Source: Lachnospiraceae bacterium AC2029 (GTDB lineage Bacteria; Bacillota; Clostridia; Lachnospirales; Lachnospiraceae). Taken from it: 64,000 nt of DNA. The position numbers and the translations under genes are program-made. The notes beneath the pieces are model-generated. The model did no database searches. It saw only the letters and a program-made list of their open reading frames with translations, and was not told the DNA's origin. Positions within the stretch are counted from its first letter, which is position 1, and every line of letters starts with the position of its first letter. Below, in pieces: positions 59,779 through 64,000 of this stretch. The DNA lies in assembly GCA_000703065.1 (NCBI GenBank), contig JNLK01000001.1:310001-374000 (forward strand), given 5' to 3'.

Positions 59779-59809
59779 GGACGGTTCTGGTTCGATCAGA
59801 ACCGTCCCT
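59779..59809. repeat. Right target duplication and right half of the split REP palindrome
   Basis: GGACGGTTC (59779-59787) repeats the left duplication. Together with 58112-58114 and 58115-58123 it completes GGGGACGGTTCTGGTTCGAT.. CAGAACCGTCCCT. It lies 7 bp beyond the RAYT stop codon. Confidence 0.8.
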
Positions 59810-59815
59810 CCCTGA

Positions 59816-60574
59816 TCACACACCCTCCTTCAGAGTTTTGTTGATACACCTGTAGGAGAGTCCGGTGCAACGATTGATCTGGGCCTTTGTGAGCCCCGCC
59901 TCATAAAACTGTTTTACGTACTTCACCCTCTCTTCATACGGCAGCAGGAGAAAATCATCCAGTGAATCCATTTTCGTAATCTCCAATGCAATCTTCATCG
60001 CCTGCATATCCGTCAGTCGAATGATGACATTGTCGATGTCCATGCACTCGTCATCCGTCACCTCACTATGGAACTCATAGAACTGCTTTTCGGAAATGTA
60101 GTGCAGGATCATTCTGCTGTCAATCAGCGGCTGGTTCGTGAAGTAGCCCGGGTAACTGCTAAATGGATACCCATCCGGCTCCTGTACGATCATGGACTTT
60201 ACAGGATTCTGATGAATGTACCGGAGCACTGTCAGAAAATACCGCTCATCTTCTACCGCCTCGCTCTTGAAACGGTCCTGGAACAAATGTCCCACGCGCT
60301 CATTTTTACGATTGAACCAGGTCGCATACTTGGTCCCGATGCTCTGCATGACGTGACTGAGCCTGTCAAAATCCGTCCGCATAAGCAGGTGCACGTGATT
60401 CGGCATCAGACAAAACGCATACAGCTGAAATGGCGACTCCTCCTTACATTCCTCGACAATTCTGAGGAAGTAATGATAGTCATTGGTCTCCTGAAAAATA
60501 AGTTGTTTGTTCACTCCACGTACCATCACATGATACACGCCGGTGGAGCTTTCCTTCCGAGGATGTCTCGGCAT
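59816..60574 (-). CDS. REP-associated tyrosine transposase (RAYT)
   Basis: A 252-residue Y1-type (TnpA_REP) protein. It starts MPRHPRKESSTGVYHVMVRG, has the HUH motif PNHVHLLM (His60, His62) and the catalytic Tyr119 in RYIHQNPVKS. A C-terminal extension (about 185-252) ends with a helix-turn-helix (GLTKAQINRCTGLSYRCINK), absent from IS200 TnpA. REP palindromes lie immediately beyond both ends of the gene, as expected for a RAYT and its cognate REPs. The family cuts REP hairpins as single strands and is thought to spread them. The ribosome site is GGGGGG. All motifs are intact. Confidence 0.93.
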   Translation of the reverse strand: MPRHPRKESSTGVYHVMVRGVNKQLIFQETNDYHYFLRIVEECKEESPFQLYAFCLMPNHVHLLMRTDFDRLSHVMQSIGTKYATWFNRKNERVGHLFQDRFKSEAVEDERYFLTVLRYIHQNPVKSMIVQEPDGYPFSSYPGYFTNQPLIDSRMILHYISEKQFYEFHSEVTDDECMDIDNVIIRLTDMQAMKIALEITKMDSLDDFLLLPYEERVKYVKQFYEAGLTKAQINRCTGLSYRCINKTLKEGV

Positions 60575-60802
60575 TTAATCCCCCCTTTTCTGAAAGAAAA
60601 AAATGGTCAACGGGTAACAAAGAGAACTATCCAACCGAGAAATTAGAAACCTAAGATACCAGAATAATCATACGCATAAGACAATGGTTGGAAGTTGATA
60701 ATAACAAAACCCGGTCGGTATTTCAAGAGCATCAGCGCATTTTCCATAAAAAAAAGAACCGAAAGTCGGTTCCGTCAAACCGGGGACAGGTCTGATCAGC
60801 CA
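60575..60802. other. Leader region of the RAYT gene
   Basis: No gene is visible. The segment is AT-rich next to the start codon and ends at the REP doublet; a GTCGGTTCC arm occurs at 60765-60773. Confidence 0.4.
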
Positions 60803-60893
60803 GGGACGGTTCTGATCGAATCAGAACCGTCCCCGATTTGCGGGGACAGGTCTGAACGACCAGGGACGGTTCTGATCAAACCAGAACCGTCCC
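60781..60893. repeat. REP doublet upstream of the RAYT gene
   Basis: Palindromes at 60803-60833 and 60863-60893 in the same orientation. Each is preceded by CGGGGACAGGTCTGA (60781 and 60841), a 60-bp repeated composite unit. It is also just beyond the stop codon of the lipoprotein at 60908. Confidence 0.9.
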
Positions 60894-60907
60894 CGTATTG
60901 ACAGCTG

Positions 60908-62458
60908 TCATTCATTGTATTCGATCTTTATAATACTTCCGTCCATGGCGTTCAGTGTCACCTGTCCCACAAAATAATACTCATTCGTCCAGATGCTCAG
61001 GACCCACACCGGGATGAAGGTATACTCTCCATCTTTCTCCGGCGAAGGCATGGGATAGTACGCCAGACAGGCCTGTTCAAATGTGGCCTCGCTTCCGGGC
61101 ACCTTCGAAATGTCCAACTGATCGGCGATCCCAACCTGAAGGGCCTCCATTACCTTTTCAAATGGCAGAATCGCCACCTGATCTGAAAGCTTTTCCTCAA
61201 AATCGTAATAAATGTGGAAATCCGCCGCCACGATTCCCTTCTTCGTCCAGCTGACAGCGCCGGAATTCTGTCGGATAACGCTGGTATCGCCCAGCTCCAA
61301 GTAGTAACTCTGATGACCGATTCCGTACTCCGTCCCCAGGTCATAACCGTCCAGGATCACATTTGTCGGATTTGCCTTTTCCAGCTCGCCCTCCGGGTAG
61401 GAAAGAATCTCTGACACTTTTCGTCCAAATGCCCTTTCATCCTTGAATGCCGGCTCCGGAAGCTTCAGAAGCAGTACATTTTCAGCAAAATGCGACGCCT
61501 CCGTCTTCATAGCATCCGTATCCGCACCCGCCCGGTTCTTAAGTTCAGGAAAGAATTCCTCGATCTTCTGTGGCTCGAAGGTATCCGCCTTGTCCCTGTC
61601 TGGCAGGAGCAGTTTCCCGTCGTCCGTTGCCTGATACTGGTTGTATCCCGGCTCCTCCACTACATCTTCCCATTTCTTCGGGCCAAATGTGATGACCTTC
61701 CCCAGGAGATCCTTCCGGTAGTTGATCACCAGCTGGGTATCAATGCCGTTGTATTTCCCCTCGTAGGTATGAAGTGTATACATGGGGTCGTCAACCCAAG
61801 CCGTGAACTCCTCCGGCTGGTCCTTCTCCGGATCGACATTTTCAGCGAGCAGATACAGATTATAGGTGTCCTGAGCCGCAGCCACTGCTTCCTGCGCATC
61901 CCCGTTCTTCACACTGATATTCCGGTGCACCTCCGTGGCCGTATCCCCCAGGATGTTCTTTACAACCTCCTGCTCATGGACCTTATCCTCCGTGATCTGT
62001 GTCACACGATAGGACGGCAGGGTCTCCGTTTCATAAATCAGAGTTTCTCCCTTTGCCAGGCCTTCCATGGCCTCCTTCTCATATTCCTCTCTCTTATCCG
62101 CAGCCACATTTGTATAATCCAGGATCCGTGCCTTGACCTTCATCCTCCCCGCCTTGGACTGGATAGTGAAAATGTCCTCGCAGGTAAGCTCCGTTCCTCC
62201 CAGCTGATCCGACAAAGTCCGCCCTTTTCGTGCCCCCGGCTTTTCCGAAGTCTTCTCATTTCCCGGTTCCGTATCCGTATTCTTCTCATTTAAGGCTTCC
62301 GTGTCCGTCCTGCCCTCTACGGTCCCGGTTCCTTTCTCCGCTGTGGCCAGCTCCGTACCGTAGCCCGTCACTGCTTCCGCACCCTTGCCGCAGCCCGCGC
62401 CGAGGAGCGAAAGGCAGAGACCATATGCCAGGATCCGGATAGATTTCCTCATTTTCAT
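60908..62458 (-). CDS. Predicted lipoprotein, paralogue of the next gene
   Basis: A 516-residue protein. The lipoprotein signal ends in GAGC (Cys about residue 23), followed by a Thr/Glu-rich linker (about 28-75). The mature part starts with the SDQLGGTELTCEDIFTIQ block and ends with VSLWTNEYYFVGQVTLNAMD-like and DGSIIKIEYNE motifs. The latter two and an LPFEKVMEALQ segment are shared with the gene upstream, so the two arose by tandem duplication. No catalytic signature is seen. The start at 62458 follows GGAGGAG with 7-base spacing. An envelope or ligand-binding role is inferred from the lipobox only. Confidence 0.8.
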   Translation of the reverse strand: MKMRKSIRILAYGLCLSLLGAGCGKGAEAVTGYGTELATAEKGTGTVEGRTDTEALNEKNTDTEPGNEKTSEKPGARKGRTLSDQLGGTELTCEDIFTIQSKAGRMKVKARILDYTNVAADKREEYEKEAMEGLAKGETLIYETETLPSYRVTQITEDKVHEQEVVKNILGDTATEVHRNISVKNGDAQEAVAAAQDTYNLYLLAENVDPEKDQPEEFTAWVDDPMYTLHTYEGKYNGIDTQLVINYRKDLLGKVITFGPKKWEDVVEEPGYNQYQATDDGKLLLPDRDKADTFEPQKIEEFFPELKNRAGADTDAMKTEASHFAENVLLLKLPEPAFKDERAFGRKVSEILSYPEGELEKANPTNVILDGYDLGTEYGIGHQSYYLELGDTSVIRQNSGAVSWTKKGIVAADFHIYYDFEEKLSDQVAILPFEKVMEALQVGIADQLDISKVPGSEATFEQACLAYYPMPSPEKDGEYTFIPVWVLSIWTNEYYFVGQVTLNAMDGSIIKIEYNE

Positions 62459-62612
62459 TCTAATTCTCCTCCACCCAAACGCCGGTATGTAACAGAGGGC
62501 AAGTCCCTGCGCCATATGAAAATGTGACGCATGCGAATAATCAGGCGGTACATTTCCGTATTATCCGAATCGCCCTCGACTTTTCACCTGCGACTCTCAG
62601 ATTCTCCGTCAC

Positions 62613-64000
62613 CTACTCCATGTAGTTAATGGCAAGGATGCTGCCGTCCATGGCGTTCATCAGCGCCTCACCAATCGGGGCGTTGTTTCCGGAATAGACG
62701 GTGAAGTACCATGCCGGAATGTAGGTCAGGTCATCTGCATTCTCCGGCGATGCGACCGGATAATATACAATCTGCGCATCGCGGAACTGAGCGTCGCGCC
62801 CCTTCAGCTTCGTGGTGTCGAAATCCTTCTGCACTGCCTCCTGGAAAGCCTCCATGGCCGTCTCGAAGGGAAGGATCGCAACCTGCTCGGAAATGCATTC
62901 CTCGAAATTCAGTGACAGGATAAGATAGAAGCCTGCCACATCCTCATTCACCACCTGGAAATTCCCGTAATTGTACCTTACATCATTCCCTCCGAATTCG
63001 GAAATATGACAGGGCTGGTTGCTGATCAGGCCGCTGATCTTCAGAATATAACCGTTGATCTCGGCACCGGACAGGCCCTCCGCCTCCAGTGCATTTGTGG
63101 GATAGAACAGAAGCTTCGAGCCCTGTTCCTCTTCGTTTGCAGCCGCATTTGAATCCTCGTATGCCGAATCATACTGACTGTAGGAGATTCCGTCGTTCTG
63201 GACCTTAACATGAAGCTTTGTCTCCAGGAAGTCCTGCACCTTGGACTTCGCGTCCTCAGCACTGATCTTCGCATGATTTTCCTGATCGGAAATGTCCGAC
63301 ATTTTCTTCAACACATAATCCGATGTAGCAGGGTTCTGGATGTACAGCTCTCCGTCGCCGGACTTTGACATATCCATGATGTACATGGTTTCCGTCCTGC
63401 CGATCACCTCTCCCCAGTTCTTCGGGCCGAGGGCCATGGTGCAGGCATGCTCGTCCTTCAGGTAACAGATACTGAGCTGGCTGTCCACACCGTTATACTT
63501 TCCTTCGTAGGTATGAATCCATGCCTTCTCTCCGTCTGCCCAGGATTCCACCTCCGCCTGGATATTACCCATATCCGGGTCCCCGTCTCCATAATTGAAA
63601 TAGTAATCAAAGCATGCGGTCACCGCCTTATCGGAATCACCGGCCGAAGCGCTGAGCGTCCGCTTTACCTCCTGAGCCGAATCCCCGAAAATCGCCTTCA
63701 CGATCTCATCCTCATGAAACCTGTCCTCCGTAATGGAATGCAGCCGGTAGGATTCCAGGGTTGGCGAATCATTTACCGTATAAGACACATCCAGCTTTGC
63801 GGCAGTCTGACCGATCTGAAAATCCGCCTGATATTCCAGATTGGTGCCTCCCAGCTGATCCGACAGGGTGCTGCCGTTCCGGGATTTCCTGTTCTTTGCG
63901 TCCGCCGCCTTCTCCGTGGAACCGGCCTCCGTTCCCTTGTCAGCCCCTGCCGCACTTCCGGCCCCAGTCCCTGTCGCGCTTCCGGCCCCGGTCCCGTCCG
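62613..64000 (-). CDS. Second paralogous lipoprotein-like gene (5' end outside the window)
   Basis: About 462 codons are visible. The frame is open to the window edge; GTG at 63788 is internal, not the start. The visible N-terminal part has a Gly/Ala/Thr-rich linker with a GAGSATGTGA-like repeat, then LSDQLGGTNLEYQADF, matching the paralogue's LSDQLGGTELTCEDIF. The C-terminus has LPFETAMEAFQEAVQ and NAMDGSILAINYME. It probably carries a lipoprotein signal beyond the edge. It lies 154 bp upstream of its paralogue on the same strand. Confidence 0.78.
   Translation of the reverse strand, partial: DGTGAGSATGTGAGSAAGADKGTEAGSTEKAADAKNRKSRNGSTLSDQLGGTNLEYQADFQIGQTAAKLDVSYTVNDSPTLESYRLHSITEDRFHEDEIVKAIFGDSAQEVKRTLSASAGDSDKAVTACFDYYFNYGDGDPDMGNIQAEVESWADGEKAWIHTYEGKYNGVDSQLSICYLKDEHACTMALGPKNWGEVIGRTETMYIMDMSKSGDGELYIQNPATSDYVLKKMSDISDQENHAKISAEDAKSKVQDFLETKLHVKVQNDGISYSQYDSAYEDSNAAANEEEQGSKLLFYPTNALEAEGLSGAEINGYILKISGLISNQPCHISEFGGNDVRYNYGNFQVVNEDVAGFYLILSLNFEECISEQVAILPFETAMEAFQEAVQKDFDTTKLKGRDAQFRDAQIVYYPVASPENADDLTYIPAWYFTVYSGNNAPIGEALMNAMDGSILAINYME

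Overview
The window looks like a chromosomal segment of an anaerobic, Gram-positive member of the Lachnospiraceae or a close clostridial relative. The reasons are strong AGGAGG-type ribosome binding sites, sigma-A promoters, lipoprotein and choline/glucan-binding-type surface proteins, a large set of hybrid histidine kinases, L-arabinose isomerase beside a GH3 glycosidase, and VanY- and M23-type cell-wall enzymes. This placement is an inference from gene content; no rRNA or universal marker gene is present. By eye, 1-40 kb and 55-64 kb have moderate to high GC, while about 40.6-46 kb and 51-54 kb are more AT-rich and look acquired.

Layout. 1-4.2 kb: TetR regulator and RND/MMPL exporter (cut by the window edge), then a LemA-like protein overlapping a response regulator, followed by its histidine kinase. 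4.2-4.6 kb: an array of perfect hairpins, including REP-type palindromes. 4.6-15.4 kb: ABC exporter pair, secreted coiled-coil M23 peptidase, RidA, CvfB-like S1 protein, a broken receiver domain, a cell-wall-binding surface protein and a lipoprotein. 15.5-23.7 kb: an HD (alarmone-hydrolase-like)/APH-kinase fusion, araA, GH3 glycosidase, Nudix hydrolase and P1 peptidase.

23.7-39.3 kb is the most striking block: seven consecutive minus-strand signalling genes. From upstream to downstream they are a LytS-type 5TM PP2C phosphatase, then (after a terminator and a new promoter) a double solute-binding-protein/PAS/GGDEF cyclase, a 7TM/PAS/kinase/REC/REC hybrid, a second hybrid kinase, a stand-alone HPt protein, an amino-acid permease fused to a histidine kinase and receiver, and a second PP2C phosphatase. 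No DNA-binding output domain is encoded in this block. The visible outputs are a cyclic-di-GMP cyclase and two SpoIIE-type phosphatases, so it looks like a nutrient-sensing phosphorelay feeding second-messenger and partner-switching outputs.

40.5-46.1 kb is a variable region. A tRNA-Gln gene has its 3' 46 bp duplicated 2.4 kb away, which looks like attL/attR of an island that has lost its integrase. The island carries an exported tyrosine phosphatase and remnants of an epimerase and a DUF1016 nuclease. Next come a VOC-family gene, an IS200/IS605 element (tnpA, a small ORF, tnpB and its presumed omega RNA) inserted in the 5' region of that VOC gene, and the displaced VOC promoter.

46.1-57.9 kb holds a tocopherol-cyclase-like protein, an Xre-HTH/nucleotidyltransferase pair joined to a giant zinc-ribbon/subtilisin protein in one operon, a methyltransferase, a second VOC gene, membrane proteins and an AAA/CYTH fusion. 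57.9-64 kb holds a complete IS4-family element inserted into a REP palindrome, a REP-associated tyrosine transposase (RAYT) flanked by its likely cognate REP palindromes, and two tandem paralogous lipoproteins, the last cut by the window edge. Twelve REP-type palindromes of two subtypes are spread through the window.
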